Assembly (NCBI GenBank): GCA_030696315.1
Contig: JAUYSM010000021.1
Location: 62,001-126,000 of the forward strand
DNA: 64,000 nt
Reading direction: 5' to 3'
Origin: Pseudohongiella sp.
GTDB taxonomy: Bacteria > Pseudomonadota > Gammaproteobacteria > Pseudomonadales > Pseudohongiellaceae
A program made the position numbers and the translations under genes. The notes beneath the pieces were generated by a model, which saw only the letters and a list, made by a program, of their open reading frames with translations, ran no database searches and had not been told where the DNA came from. Positions 1-7,712 of this stretch are shown here, in pieces (the first letter of the stretch is position 1; each line of letters begins with the position of its first letter).

Positions 1-548
1 ACACACCTAATGCCGCTGAGCGCGCCATGGCGAATGTCCATGTGTTGGTAGAGTCACTCGCTCGCAGTTTGCAAAGAAATGAAGAAAACGAAGACGGCGC
101 TGATCCGGCGATTAACCCTGTGGAAGCCGCCATCAACAAACTCATTCTGCGCGACATGCTTGAACGTCAGGAAGAGGACGCCATCGACAATCAGGTACAG
201 CTGATGACATTGCATGCTGCCAAAGGCCTGGAGTTTCCCTGGGTATTTATCATGGGCATGGAAGAAGACCTGCTGCCACACCGTAACAGCATTGATACCG
301 ATAATATCGAAGAGGAACGCCGCCTTGCCTATGTGGGCATCACCCGGGCACGGCGCGGATTGATTTTTACGCTGGCTAAAAAACGAAAACAATACGGCGA
401 AGTCAGTAGCAGTATACCCAGCCGTTTTCTGGATGAGATTCCAGCGGATTACCTTGAGTGGGAGGGCAGAGGCGACAGTACACCTGAGCAGAAACAGAAA
501 AAAGGTGAGGAGGCGTTGGCCAGTTTGCGGGCATTGCTGGGGGGGTGA
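1..548 (+). CDS. rep: ATP-dependent DNA helicase Rep, C-terminal part
   Basis: Partial gene running in from the left edge; the frame is open from base 3 and stops at 546-548. The visible ~181 residues are the end of a superfamily 1A (UvrD/Rep) 3'-5' helicase. LHAAKGLEF is motif V and EERRLAYVGITRA is motif VI, which couple ATP hydrolysis to DNA movement. The tail ending in SLRALLGG is Rep-like rather than UvrD-like. Rep clears proteins ahead of replication forks and restarts them. The downstream toxin-antitoxin pair is convergent. The N-terminal Walker motifs are outside the window. Confidence 0.9.
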   Translation, partial: TPNAAERAMANVHVLVESLARSLQRNEENEDGADPAINPVEAAINKLILRDMLERQEEDAIDNQVQLMTLHAAKGLEFPWVFIMGMEEDLLPHRNSIDTDNIEEERRLAYVGITRARRGLIFTLAKKRKQYGEVSSSIPSRFLDEIPADYLEWEGRGDSTPEQKQKKGEEALASLRALLGG

Positions 549-554
549 CAGAGG

Positions 555-1034
555 TCAGCTTTGCGGTAGTATGCGGCGCGCTTCTGAGATCAGTTGTTGC
601 CAATTATCTGGCGGCCTCCCGGAATCCAACATTTTTCTGAATACCCTGTAAGCATCACTATCACCTTCGTATGCCCGAAGGCTACTGTCATCGTTTACCC
701 AAGCGTAAACAATAATTTTGCTCTGGGCATGAAAACGAAAAAACAGGCGGTATTGCTGATAAAACTTTGCTCGAAACCAATGTCTGTGGTCGACACCCAG
801 CGAGTTACCTTGCCTGAAATCTGACCTAGCAGGATCCATAGGAATAATTTCAAATGCCAGCTTCTTAATAGCAAAAAGCCGCTTGGTGGCATTTTTATTT
901 TGGTAAGTAAGAGGATCTTTTTGTTTAAGTGCTTCAACTTGTTGCACCAGAACACGGAGCTGCTCAAGAAACAATGGATGAGCGAACAGAGCCCAGCCAT
1001 TAACAAAAAAGGGTGCTTGACCAATTTGTGTCAC
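555..1034 (-). CDS. yhaV: YhaV-type toxin ribonuclease of a type II toxin-antitoxin system
   Basis: A 159-residue protein matching E. coli YhaV along its length: VNGWALFAHPLFLEQ near the start, RFRA-like basic strand YRLFFRFHAQSKIIVYAWVN in the middle, and a TDAY-like SDAYRVFRKMLDSGRPPDNW end. YhaV is a RelE-superfamily ribosome-dependent mRNA endonuclease held inactive by PrlF. Its start overlaps the end of the prlF gene by 4 bp (ATGA), so the two are translationally coupled with antitoxin first. The pair sits between rep and the cytochrome c5 genes and points towards rep. Confidence 0.88.
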   Translation of the reverse strand: MTQIGQAPFFVNGWALFAHPLFLEQLRVLVQQVEALKQKDPLTYQNKNATKRLFAIKKLAFEIIPMDPARSDFRQGNSLGVDHRHWFRAKFYQQYRLFFRFHAQSKIIVYAWVNDDSSLRAYEGDSDAYRVFRKMLDSGRPPDNWQQLISEARRILPQS

Positions 1035-1360
1035 TCATCACCGTCCGGCAGCCTTTCATTCAAATTAACCTGCATACCCTCTGTCAGCGATGTAATACGG
1101 TTAAGCAAATCAGTATCGATGGCTCGCAGCTGATCAGGGTGTGCTGTCATATCTGCAGCAAGAAAACCCAGGAAGCTTTGGATAACAGGATCTTCAGTAT
1201 TGTTTTCGCCCGCACGCGTTAGTATCACTTCACCATTATTTTGTATGGTGTAATGAATTCTATCTCGTTTATTTAGTTTGAGTGCACGACGCACTGTTTC
1301 AGGCACTGTCGTCTGATAACGATCAGTCAGGGTGGATTCAACTTCGAACGCGGCTGACAT
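1031..1360 (-). CDS. prlF: PrlF antitoxin, AbrB/SpoVT-type DNA-binding protein
   Basis: A 109-residue protein with an N-terminal swapped-hairpin AbrB fold (TLTDRYQTTVPETVRRALKL, about residues 10-29), then the PrlF-specific FLGFLAADMTAHPDQLRAID stretch and an acidic C-terminus (LPDGDE). PrlF binds YhaV and represses its own operon. The start is supported by GGAG seven bases upstream of the ATG. A short palindrome at 1398-1411 lies in the promoter region and may be its operator. Confidence 0.88.
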   Translation of the reverse strand: MSAAFEVESTLTDRYQTTVPETVRRALKLNKRDRIHYTIQNNGEVILTRAGENNTEDPVIQSFLGFLAADMTAHPDQLRAIDTDLLNRITSLTEGMQVNLNERLPDGDE

Positions 1361-1397
1361 GCAAAATCTCCGAAATAATTACTTGGAACCCCATAGC

Positions 1398-1411
1398 AAT
1401 GCATTTGCATT
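1398..1411. promoter_or_regulatory. Possible PrlF operator (palindrome AATGCA-TT-TGCATT)
   Basis: A 14-bp sequence with perfect 6-bp inverted arms and a 2-bp spacer, 38-51 bp upstream of the prlF start. On the minus strand it lies between a weak TTGGTA-like -35 and a TATGGG-like -10. That position would suit autorepression by the AbrB-fold antitoxin. Assignment to PrlF is inference from location. Confidence 0.35.
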
Positions 1412-1438
1412 ACCAAAGTCTAGCATGCCATAACCCAT

Positions 1439-1466
1439 AAAAAAACCCGGCTCGCACCGGGTTTTT
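1439..1466 (-). terminator. Intrinsic terminator of the first cytochrome c5 gene
   Basis: Perfect 10-bp stem (1441-1450 with 1457-1466, AAAAACCCGG / CCGGGTTTTT) around a 6-base loop. On the minus strand it is followed by a run of seven T residues (1445-1439). It lies 30 bp after the stop codon of the gene at 1496-1867 and could also stop prlF antisense reads. Confidence 0.85.
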
Positions 1467-1495
1467 AGCAGACATTGAGCTTTGTTGCCCGCAAT

Positions 1496-1867
1496 TTATT
1501 CCTTGATAGATTCATCCAGAATGTACTGAACCATCGCCTTCAGATCATCATCTGAACAGGTGAAGCACATACCTTTTGGTGGCATAACATTGTTAAAGCC
1601 ACTGATGGTGTGCTCAACCAATACGTCAAAACCTTTTTCAAGACGGGCTGACCAGTCTTCGGCATTGCCCATACGTGGTGCACCGGCAGCGCCACTGTTG
1701 TGGCAAGCGCCACAGCTTTGTGTATATGTACGTGCAGGGTCAAAGCCTTCGGTCAACTGCGCCAGAGTCAGTGTCTGGCCAGCTGAAGCTGAACCACTTG
1801 CCAATACGGATGCCAGGACCAGGCCAGACAATGCAATACCGGTTTTTACGACGTTCTTCAATTTCAC
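1496..1867 (-). CDS. Periplasmic cytochrome c5 family protein
   Basis: A 123-residue exported monoheme cytochrome. Residues 1-29 form a signal peptide ending ASGSASA. The heme motif is CGACH at about residue 52, the distal Met lies in NNVMPPKGM, and the CFTC cysteine pair typical of c5 follows. Cytochrome c5 carries electrons in the periplasm, often to cytochrome oxidases. It has its own terminator. A paralogue follows at 2000-2464, and cytochrome c5 genes beside rep are also seen in pseudomonads. Confidence 0.88.
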   Translation of the reverse strand: MKLKNVVKTGIALSGLVLASVLASGSASAGQTLTLAQLTEGFDPARTYTQSCGACHNSGAAGAPRMGNAEDWSARLEKGFDVLVEHTISGFNNVMPPKGMCFTCSDDDLKAMVQYILDESIKE

Positions 1868-1958
1868 GTTAATACCCCTTTCTCTTGGCTAATATGGGCG
1901 CCCAGGGTTTTGATACACGAAGGGCAGCTCGTTAAAACAACTCATTCCAGGCGGTATT

Positions 1959-1985
1959 ATCTGCGGCCCAACATTAACCGCAGAT
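1959..1985 (-). terminator. Hairpin after the second cytochrome c5 gene
   Basis: 8-bp perfect stem ATCTGCGG / CCGCAGAT with an 11-base loop, 15 bp after the stop of the gene at 2000-2464. It lacks a clear T tract on the minus strand, so it could be an attenuator rather than a full terminator. Confidence 0.35.
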
Positions 1986-1999
1986 GAATACCCAACAAT

Positions 2000-2464
2000 T
2001 TACTGGGCGCTGGCACCAGACAGGTACTGCACTACTTCACCAACTTGTTCGTCGGTGCAGGTTGCGCACATACCGCGTGGCGGCATGGCATTGATACCAG
2101 TAATAGCATTATTGATAATGGTCGCAAGACCTACTTCCGCCACGCGTGCAGTCCAATGCGCAGCATCGTCACGACGTGGAGCGTTCGCCATGCCAGTGTT
2201 GTGACACATCGCGCAGTATTGCTCATAAGTGCCTTGTGCACTGAACGCCGCAGTTGCAGCCTGAGCCATCGCAGGAGCGGCTGCTCCACCACCACTTGCG
2301 CAGGATTCACCCGCCAGACAAACACTGCCGACTGGCATCAGACGCTCAGCAATCTGCTGATCACGAACGGATTGTGCCAGTGCGGCACCGGCAACACTTA
2401 AACCTACAATCATCAGGCCAATCTTGATCACGCGGGACTGCATACCCTTACTTAACATTTTCAC
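2000..2464 (-). CDS. Periplasmic cytochrome c5 family protein (second copy)
   Basis: A 154-residue exported cytochrome with signal peptide (cleavage after GAALA, about residue 30), an Ala/Gly-rich linker containing a cysteine pair (CLAGESC), heme motif CAMCH, distal Met in INAMPPRGM and the c5-type pair CATC. It is related to the 1496-1867 protein, and the two probably arose by duplication. The extra N-terminal linker with two cysteines is absent from the first copy. The role is inferred to be periplasmic electron transfer. Confidence 0.87.
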   Translation of the reverse strand: MKMLSKGMQSRVIKIGLMIVGLSVAGAALAQSVRDQQIAERLMPVGSVCLAGESCASGGGAAAPAMAQAATAAFSAQGTYEQYCAMCHNTGMANAPRRDDAAHWTARVAEVGLATIINNAITGINAMPPRGMCATCTDEQVGEVVQYLSGASAQ

Positions 2465-2625
2465 GGTTAACTCCTAAGCTGACGGGACTAAATAAAGACT
2501 GGAATACTCTACTCTGGCCTGAGAGGGTCAGACAGTGTTAATAGACCACTGTTCAAGTGGCTTTGTTACAGCGCCGCATTATAAACAAATAAGCTGGCGT
2601 AAGGTAAGGGGCAAAGGCCGGGCTT

Positions 2626-2680
2626 CCGGGGACGGAGGCATGCCTGGATAGTTTGGGGACGGAGGCATGCCTCCGTCCCC
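2626..2680. repeat. REP-like 55-bp repeat, copy 1
   Basis: Identical to 3399-3453. It consists of a half-palindrome GGGGACGGAGGCATGCC, a spacer TGGATAGTTT, and a perfect 26-bp palindrome at 2655-2680 (arm GGGGACGGAGGCA). It starts 13 bp after the stop of the antitoxin gene, so the transcript would end in a strong hairpin. The architecture resembles REP elements moved by RAYT transposases; no such transposase is in the window. Confidence 0.85.
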
Positions 2681-2693
2681 AATCAGGTCATTC

Positions 2694-3017
2694 TCACCGC
2701 AATGCGCATAATGCCACGTCTGGCGCTTTATCCAATATTTTTAGCAGGGCTTTGGCGGCACCCGTTGGCGAACGTTTACCTTGCTCCCAATTACGTATCG
2801 TCTCCACTGATACATCAATGGTTTTTGAGAATTCCGACTGACTCAAGCCCAGACGTCGTCTAATTCTCAATACATGTTTACCTGCATCCTTTGCTGCATC
2901 CTCATCATCAGCCTTTACTTGAAACTCAATATCCTGCTCGCTGGTACTGTCCAGTTTTGCGAGATCTGCTTGGCCTTTGAGCACTGAGGAATTAATGACT
3001 ACTCGTTGAGTTTTCAT
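2694..3017 (-). CDS. Xre-type helix-turn-helix antitoxin partnering BrnT
   Basis: A 107-residue protein starting at MKTQRVVINS. This start has GGGAG ten bases upstream; the longer reading frame to 3218 lies antisense to codons of the toxin gene frame and is unlikely. The C-terminal half is a Cro/C1-type HTH (LRIRRRLGLSQSEFSKTIDV, then VETIRNWEQGKRSPTG). The toxin gene precedes it and overlaps by 26 bp. HTH antitoxins of this kind bind the operon promoter and neutralise the toxin. Classical BrnA is a ribbon-helix-helix protein, so the pairing with an HTH protein is a variant. Confidence 0.8.
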   Translation of the reverse strand: MKTQRVVINSSVLKGQADLAKLDSTSEQDIEFQVKADDEDAAKDAGKHVLRIRRRLGLSQSEFSKTIDVSVETIRNWEQGKRSPTGAAKALLKILDKAPDVALCALR

Positions 3018-3291
3018 AAACAACACACTCCCGTTGACTCGCTCTTCTAGCTGAAATAATTCTGATAACCCTTCCCCTATGGGTGTACACAACCAGAAAG
3101 ACATGTTTTTGAATCCTTCCCACTGTGATGTATCTTTCTTCTCCGTATTCAAATCGTAAGTCAGGGGATACACACCTGAATGGATCAAAGAAAACTTGAG
3201 CCGCATACATGAAATCAAAGCCCCGCTCTTCTAAACAGCGTTTGCTTTTTGCAATATCCCATTCAAACAAGTGATTCGGATTGTAGTTCAT
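2992..3291 (-). CDS. brnT: BrnT family ribonuclease toxin
   Basis: A 99-residue protein with the BrnT signature: FEWDIAKSKRCLEERGFDFMYAA-VFFDP near the start and VVYTHRGRVIRIISARRAS near the end. BrnT is a RelE-fold RNase that inhibits translation. The start at 3291 is chosen because GGAG lies seven bases upstream; the frame extends to 3327 without a better site. It is first in a two-gene operon with the HTH antitoxin and is enclosed by two identical 55-bp repeats. Confidence 0.85.
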   Translation of the reverse strand: MNYNPNHLFEWDIAKSKRCLEERGFDFMYAAQVFFDPFRCVSPDLRFEYGEERYITVGRIQKHVFLVVYTHRGRVIRIISARRASQRECVVYENSTSSH

Positions 3292-3398
3292 TGGCCTACT
3301 CCATGGCAATAACTGAACTGACTCCAAGGTTCATAGCATGGTTTTGGTGTGGATGCTTTTGTAATTATTAATAACAGGTGTGTGTGGCTAAGGGGCAT

Positions 3399-3453
3399 CC
3401 GGGGACGGAGGCATGCCTGGATAGTTTGGGGACGGAGGCATGCCTCCGTCCCC
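3399..3453. repeat. REP-like 55-bp repeat, copy 2
   Basis: Base-for-base the same 55 bp as 2626-2680, with the perfect 26-bp palindrome at 3428-3453. It begins seven bases after the stop codon of the gene ending at 3461. A short AAGGGGCA stretch precedes both copies at slightly different spacing. Together the copies bracket the BrnT operon. Confidence 0.85.
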
Positions 3454-3460
3454 TAGTACA

Positions 3461-4168
3461 TCAATGCGTACGAAAACTACCATCCGCCGGCGCAGACACC
3501 GGTTTAGGGCTTTCAAGCCAGGGCAGATCAACGGGTAAGTGCCAGTTGGCTTCACGTGCCTTGGTAATAAACAATTCAATTAACTGATGTACGTTGTCCA
3601 ATGACAATGGGATTGCCAGCACCGGCACATGTTGTGAGGCCTTTGTCATCGCATCAGGCATTTGCAGACCGCGGAAAGCCAAGGTCAAACGGTCGCCTTT
3701 AACTTGCACCGTCAGTTCTGTCGCCAGATAGATACCAAGTGGGGCTGGCGGCTCAGCTGGTTCAGCAACAGTATCCGGAGCATTCTGTGTCGCCTTTTCA
3801 GCGACCGCCTCAGCAGATTTTTGCTCAACCTCAGCTTTGTCTGCGCGCGTTTTAGCCTCCATCGCCCCCTGATGCGACATCTGCAACACTTCCTGCCAAT
3901 ACGCCGCCGGCGTCTTATCAAGTCCGGATAATTCAGGCAGTCGCGACAACACCTGCTGCAGCACCAGCATGGTCATGCGCCGGGTCATTAACAGAGTGAC
4001 ATCATCAATACCTGCTCGCTCAGCTTTAACCAGCAGGCGGTCTTCATAGGCGCTGAAATTGATATTGAGTTTTTTGCTCAGTGGGTAGGTGACATCCAAA
4101 GGCTTTTTGGCGGGACTATTTTGCGGTTGAGCGGTTGGATCTGTCTCAACGGCTTGGTTATTGCTCAT
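3461..4168 (-). CDS. Hypothetical protein, 235 residues
   Basis: Not recognised. The start MSNNQAVETD has AGGA six bases upstream of the ATG; longer starts at 4189 or 4258 are less supported. The N-terminal ~30 residues are polar and disordered-looking. Residues ~35-85 are predicted helical (YEDRLLVKAERAGIDDVTLL, with a basic TRRMTMLVLQQVL). Residues ~100-140 are charged, Ala/Glu-rich and possibly coiled coil. The last ~90 residues look like a compact alpha/beta domain. There is no signal peptide or membrane segment. It follows the DUF4143 ATPase on the same strand after a 53-bp gap, so they may share a transcript. Confidence 0.65.
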   Translation of the reverse strand: MSNNQAVETDPTAQPQNSPAKKPLDVTYPLSKKLNINFSAYEDRLLVKAERAGIDDVTLLMTRRMTMLVLQQVLSRLPELSGLDKTPAAYWQEVLQMSHQGAMEAKTRADKAEVEQKSAEAVAEKATQNAPDTVAEPAEPPAPLGIYLATELTVQVKGDRLTLAFRGLQMPDAMTKASQHVPVLAIPLSLDNVHQLIELFITKAREANWHLPVDLPWLESPKPVSAPADGSFRTH

Positions 4169-4221
4169 GTGTGATCCTGTGTTTTTCATCCAAATAAATT
4201 GGGAAATTGCTACAGCGTTAA

Positions 4222-5463
4222 CTATACACCCCACAACGTCGACAGTGGCGCTGCCCATAATCTGTCGCCCAGTGGCAATGTCTCTGTCCCGTCGTAGAGC
4301 AGCACGCCCATCTTGAACTGCTTTTCTGCCTGGTTTGCCAACTTCTTCAGACCACGCAAATCGATTTGCTTGACGGTCGCAGTTGCCTTTACCTCTACTG
4401 CCACCAACTGCCCAAGTGCATCTTCGATCACCAGATCAACCTCGAATTTGTCTGCGTCCCGGTAATACATCAGTCGATAGTCGCCGTCTGCTGTACTGAT
4501 ATGCTTAAGCAGCTCGGCATAAACGAACGTTTCCAGCAAGTTGCCAAAGCGCGTGCGCTCGGTATGAGCCTCATCTGCACTGATATCCAGCAATGACGCT
4601 AGCAATCCCGAATCGATGAACTGCAGTTTTGCTGTCTTTACAAGTCGCTTCAGTCGGTTGTGAGCCCAAACATCAACACGCTTAAGCAGATACATCTGCT
4701 CAAACACGCTAACATAACGTGAGGCCGTTTTGCCATCCAATCCGACCTGAGCGCCCAGCTGGCTATAGTTGCACATTTGCCCTGTTGTTTGGGCTAAAGC
4801 GCTCAGGAATCGTGGTAACTGATCCAGTTTCTCAATACCAGCCACATCGCGAACATCGCGTTGAATGAGTGCATCTATGTACTGCCGTGCCCAGATCTTA
4901 CGACGCCTCGATGCCGTCCTTGATATTGCTTCGGGATAACCACCCCGCAGCACGCGGTCCACTAACTGGCTGCCTACGGCAATCGTGCTTGTATCAAGAA
5001 TCTGTCCTGTGAATGCGCGGTCTACCCAGTTTGCTGAATTGGACTCAATCTCGCTTTGTGACAATGGCAACAACATCAAGGTTTCCATACGACCGGCTAA
5101 CGAGTCGGCGACCGTAGGCAACGTCATAAGATTCGCGGATCCTGTCAAAAGGAAACGTCCGGGGCGGCGATCTTCGTCCACACTTTTTTTGATAGCCAAC
5201 AACAATTGTGGTGCGCGTTGAATCTCGTCAATCACGGCTCTGTCCAGATTGCGAATTATTCCAGCTGGATCTTCACGCGCCGCTAACAAGCTCAGCTCAT
5301 CATCCATGGTGATATAACGCAGGCCTTGCTGTTCTGCAATCTGCTTCACGAGTGTTGTCTTTCCTGATTGCCGCGGCCCGGCAAGGAGTACGACTGGCGT
5401 ATCTGACAAAGCCTCTGCAATTCGGGGCTGGATAACGCGCGGATAAAATGATGTCATGTCCAT
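4222..5463 (-). CDS. AAA family ATPase with DUF4143 C-terminal domain
   Basis: A 413-residue protein of the AAA_14/DUF4143 family. Walker A is AGPRQSGKTTLVKQ at about residues 28-41, Walker B includes RAVIDEIQRAP, and the sensor-like LLTGSANLM follows. The C-terminal DUF4143 part includes YYRDADKFEVDLVI and VAVEVKA, which resembles a PD-(D/E)XK nuclease core (D...ExK). These proteins are common in accessory regions and their cellular role is poorly known. Four 22-bp repeats lie directly upstream. A second start two codons in (MTSFYP) is possible. Confidence 0.85.
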   Translation of the reverse strand: MDMTSFYPRVIQPRIAEALSDTPVVLLAGPRQSGKTTLVKQIAEQQGLRYITMDDELSLLAAREDPAGIIRNLDRAVIDEIQRAPQLLLAIKKSVDEDRRPGRFLLTGSANLMTLPTVADSLAGRMETLMLLPLSQSEIESNSANWVDRAFTGQILDTSTIAVGSQLVDRVLRGGYPEAISRTASRRRKIWARQYIDALIQRDVRDVAGIEKLDQLPRFLSALAQTTGQMCNYSQLGAQVGLDGKTASRYVSVFEQMYLLKRVDVWAHNRLKRLVKTAKLQFIDSGLLASLLDISADEAHTERTRFGNLLETFVYAELLKHISTADGDYRLMYYRDADKFEVDLVIEDALGQLVAVEVKATATVKQIDLRGLKKLANQAEKQFKMGVLLYDGTETLPLGDRLWAAPLSTLWGV

Positions 5464-5498
5464 GTGCTCACGATACTGTGAAACGCAAGCTCGATCAA

Positions 5499-5586
5499 CG
5501 TAAATTTCGGAATCAAAGACCGTAAATTTCGGAATCTAAGGCCGTAAATTTCGGAAAGACGGCCTGTAATTTTCGGAATTCTTTAA
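5499..5586. repeat. Four tandem 22-bp repeats upstream of the DUF4143 ATPase
   Basis: Units begin at 5499, 5521, 5543 and 5565 with an exact 22-bp period. The core is CGTAAATTTCGGAA in the first three; the fourth reads TGTAATTTTCGGAA. The tails diverge (TCAAAGAC, TCTAAGGC, AGACGGCC). The array ends the gene-free stretch 5464-5593 and lies 36 bp upstream of the ATPase start. A two-helical-turn period places each copy on the same DNA face, as expected for cooperative protein binding. Confidence 0.85.
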
Positions 5587-5593
5587 GGAATTA

Positions 5594-6097
5594 TTACTTC
5601 AATCGGGAGATTGTTCTCAGATTCAGCAGCACCGCAACGGATTCAGCCAGTAGTGCTGGCCATGCCTGCCAGATGATGTCATTGATTATCCAGGCGATAC
5701 TGGACGCAATCATGAGTATCCGCATGGAACGGTTTTCGAGATAAAACAATGCCAGCGTTGTGTTGATCACCGCAAAAGCTGGGAGCAAAGACACTGGCCC
5801 CTGCCAACTAAAGACGGTCATGGCGATAAAGGCTGCGACAAAAGAAGCGGCAATCACATGCTTGCGAGTTGGGCTGGTTAACAATCCAGACACCAAGGTT
5901 CTGGCGGCCGTGCAACTCATGGTAAGTGCAGCAGTCCAGGCGCCGAGCAGCAGGTACATAAAACCCCACAACACGGCGCCAGCGGCTGACCAGCGCCGGA
6001 ACGCGCTGGCGTCATAAAGCACATAAGAGCGCCATTCAACTGCGATGCCAACAGCACCTATGCCATAGGCCAGCCAGAATACAAGCTGATCAGGCAA
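5594..6097 (-). CDS. YgjV family inner-membrane protein
   Basis: A 167-residue integral membrane protein with about five to six hydrophobic segments (for example LVFWLAYGIGAVGIAVEW at the start and MILMIASSIAWIINDIIW-like near the end). The pattern and length fit the YgjV family, whose function is unknown. Its start overlaps the end of the methyltransferase gene by 8 bp, so it is the last gene of the sapC-methyltransferase-ygjV unit. Confidence 0.7.
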   Translation of the reverse strand: MPDQLVFWLAYGIGAVGIAVEWRSYVLYDASAFRRWSAAGAVLWGFMYLLLGAWTAALTMSCTAARTLVSGLLTSPTRKHVIAASFVAAFIAMTVFSWQGPVSLLPAFAVINTTLALFYLENRSMRILMIASSIAWIINDIIWQAWPALLAESVAVLLNLRTISRLK

Positions 6098-7625
6098 TCT
6101 GAAGAGCCTTCAGCACCGGGAGTTGTATCTCTCCAAACACTTTCGCCTGACTGGTCAGTTCGCTGATGTTTTCTTCAGCGCTTTCTATGGCTTTGTTGTC
6201 GCGGATCAGCTTCTGGCCCTGGATCAACAAAATTTCCCAAACAAATTTTGCCCAGTCCTCTGGTTGCTTTCGGCCAGCGCCGATGGCCAATAGAAAGAGT
6301 TGATTAAATCGGGTAGCAAAAACTCCGCCACCGGTAACTGGGCTGGCAAGGTAGGAGATATCCCCACTTGATCTCGCTTTGTTCATGAGTGTCTGATTGA
6401 TCAGATCTGAATGTTTTTTCGCTTTGTGAATAACGGTGTCCTCTTGAACCGGGCTCAGATGATTGGCGCCAATCAAGATCATCACTGCCTGTATGACCTG
6501 TCCAAAACTGATCTGGTGCTTTGCAGCATGCGCCTCAATTTGTGCAAGTGTCCGTATTTTGTGATCTGCCAGATAGTCAAGAATCGGGTCATAGATGGCT
6601 TCACTCATTTTTGCTTCGCCAACTGCACCATTAACTTTCAGACTGACATCCGTACGCAAGGTGGTAAGAATAACGCGCTGGGCTCTTAGCGCTTCAGAGC
6701 GGTCAAGCGCAGACATTTTCCTTGGTCCCTTTACCCAGTAATCTTTGCGAAATTGTTGGTTGACCACAAAGTCGCGCACAGACTCCCTGAACATGGCATC
6801 CGGGATTTCCTGTAAAAACGTTTGTTGTTCTGGTGTCATATTGATAGCGTCAATGTGGTCCAGATAGTTGGCGGAACAGGCATAACTTACTTTGGCTGGC
6901 GCCAGCCAGTCAGCCATCTTAGAAAAATGCATCGGATGCCAATCGCGATTGAAGTATTCGTGAGCCAGATAATGGCGGTTCTGGTCTTTCAGTTTTTTGA
7001 TACGATCGCCTACCAATGGGTTGGCGCGCGAGAATGCTGGATTGGTTTGAAGCAGCTTATCCGCAAACTCTACGGCATCATTGACTCTAGACACGATACC
7101 TCGGCCTTCTGATCCGATGATTTGTGCGTGCTCGGACATCAAATGGCGAATAGGTGCAAACGCGGACCATCCTGGCAAGGTGTTGTAACTGATGTATAAC
7201 ACACCACCCACTTTCAGCTTTTTCCGAATAAAGTCGACGATAATTTGCCGGTTTTCATCGGATATCCAGCTCCAGATGCCATGTAAACCAATAAAATCAA
7301 AGTCAGGCAAATCTGAACGTTGTGCGAATTCTTCAAAAGATTCATCAAACAACTGTGCATTGTTGCCAGAGAGGTTGGCGATTTCCTGAGCGCATCCCGC
7401 CTGAGCAGGATCAAAGTCGGTGCCATACCACTTGCTGACTGAGGCAGCTGCCTGAAGGTTTGTGCTCATACCCTGACCAAAACCCAGCTCACATGCCGCC
7501 CCAACTTCCGGGAACACCAGGCCTTGGTTCAGGAAAGCCAGTTTCAGACGAATGGGGTTTAGCTCCGTGTAATATCCAAAGGTATAACCGATATCCGCTA
7601 CGTAGCCTGATCTCCAATCGCTCAT
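6090..7625 (-). CDS. SAM-dependent methyltransferase with methyltransferase regulatory domain
   Basis: A 511-residue cytoplasmic protein. Residues ~30-180 form a class I SAM methyltransferase. AACELGFGQGMS is motif I, WYGTDFDP is the acidic loop, and FDFIGLHGIWSWI is motif II/III. A regulatory domain (about 210-330, with HEYFNRDWHPMHF and DFVVNQQFRKDYWVKG) follows, then a C-terminal winged-helix-like part. The family is annotated only as methyltransferase with regulatory domain and recurs beside surface or secreted repeat proteins. The substrate is unknown; modification of the surface-layer protein or its glycan is possible. It lies 87 bp after sapC on the same strand. Confidence 0.8.
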   Translation of the reverse strand: MSDWRSGYVADIGYTFGYYTELNPIRLKLAFLNQGLVFPEVGAACELGFGQGMSTNLQAAASVSKWYGTDFDPAQAGCAQEIANLSGNNAQLFDESFEEFAQRSDLPDFDFIGLHGIWSWISDENRQIIVDFIRKKLKVGGVLYISYNTLPGWSAFAPIRHLMSEHAQIIGSEGRGIVSRVNDAVEFADKLLQTNPAFSRANPLVGDRIKKLKDQNRHYLAHEYFNRDWHPMHFSKMADWLAPAKVSYACSANYLDHIDAINMTPEQQTFLQEIPDAMFRESVRDFVVNQQFRKDYWVKGPRKMSALDRSEALRAQRVILTTLRTDVSLKVNGAVGEAKMSEAIYDPILDYLADHKIRTLAQIEAHAAKHQISFGQVIQAVMILIGANHLSPVQEDTVIHKAKKHSDLINQTLMNKARSSGDISYLASPVTGGGVFATRFNQLFLLAIGAGRKQPEDWAKFVWEILLIQGQKLIRDNKAIESAEENISELTSQAKVFGEIQLPVLKALQIA

Positions 7626-7712
7626 ATTATTGTCCTGTTCTCAAATTCTTTATTTAAAATGTTAGTGCCCGATGGCAGGCGAAAGTATCACCTAATCTCG
7701 TGTGTTTTTCTA

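Noticed and set aside
2694-3218. Full 174-residue reading of the HTH antitoxin
   Set aside because: The extra 67 residues overlap the BrnT coding frame and lack domain character; the start at 3017 has a ribosome site.
5499-5586. CRISPR array
   Set aside because: The 22-bp units are directly adjacent with no unique spacers of constant length, and no cas genes are present.
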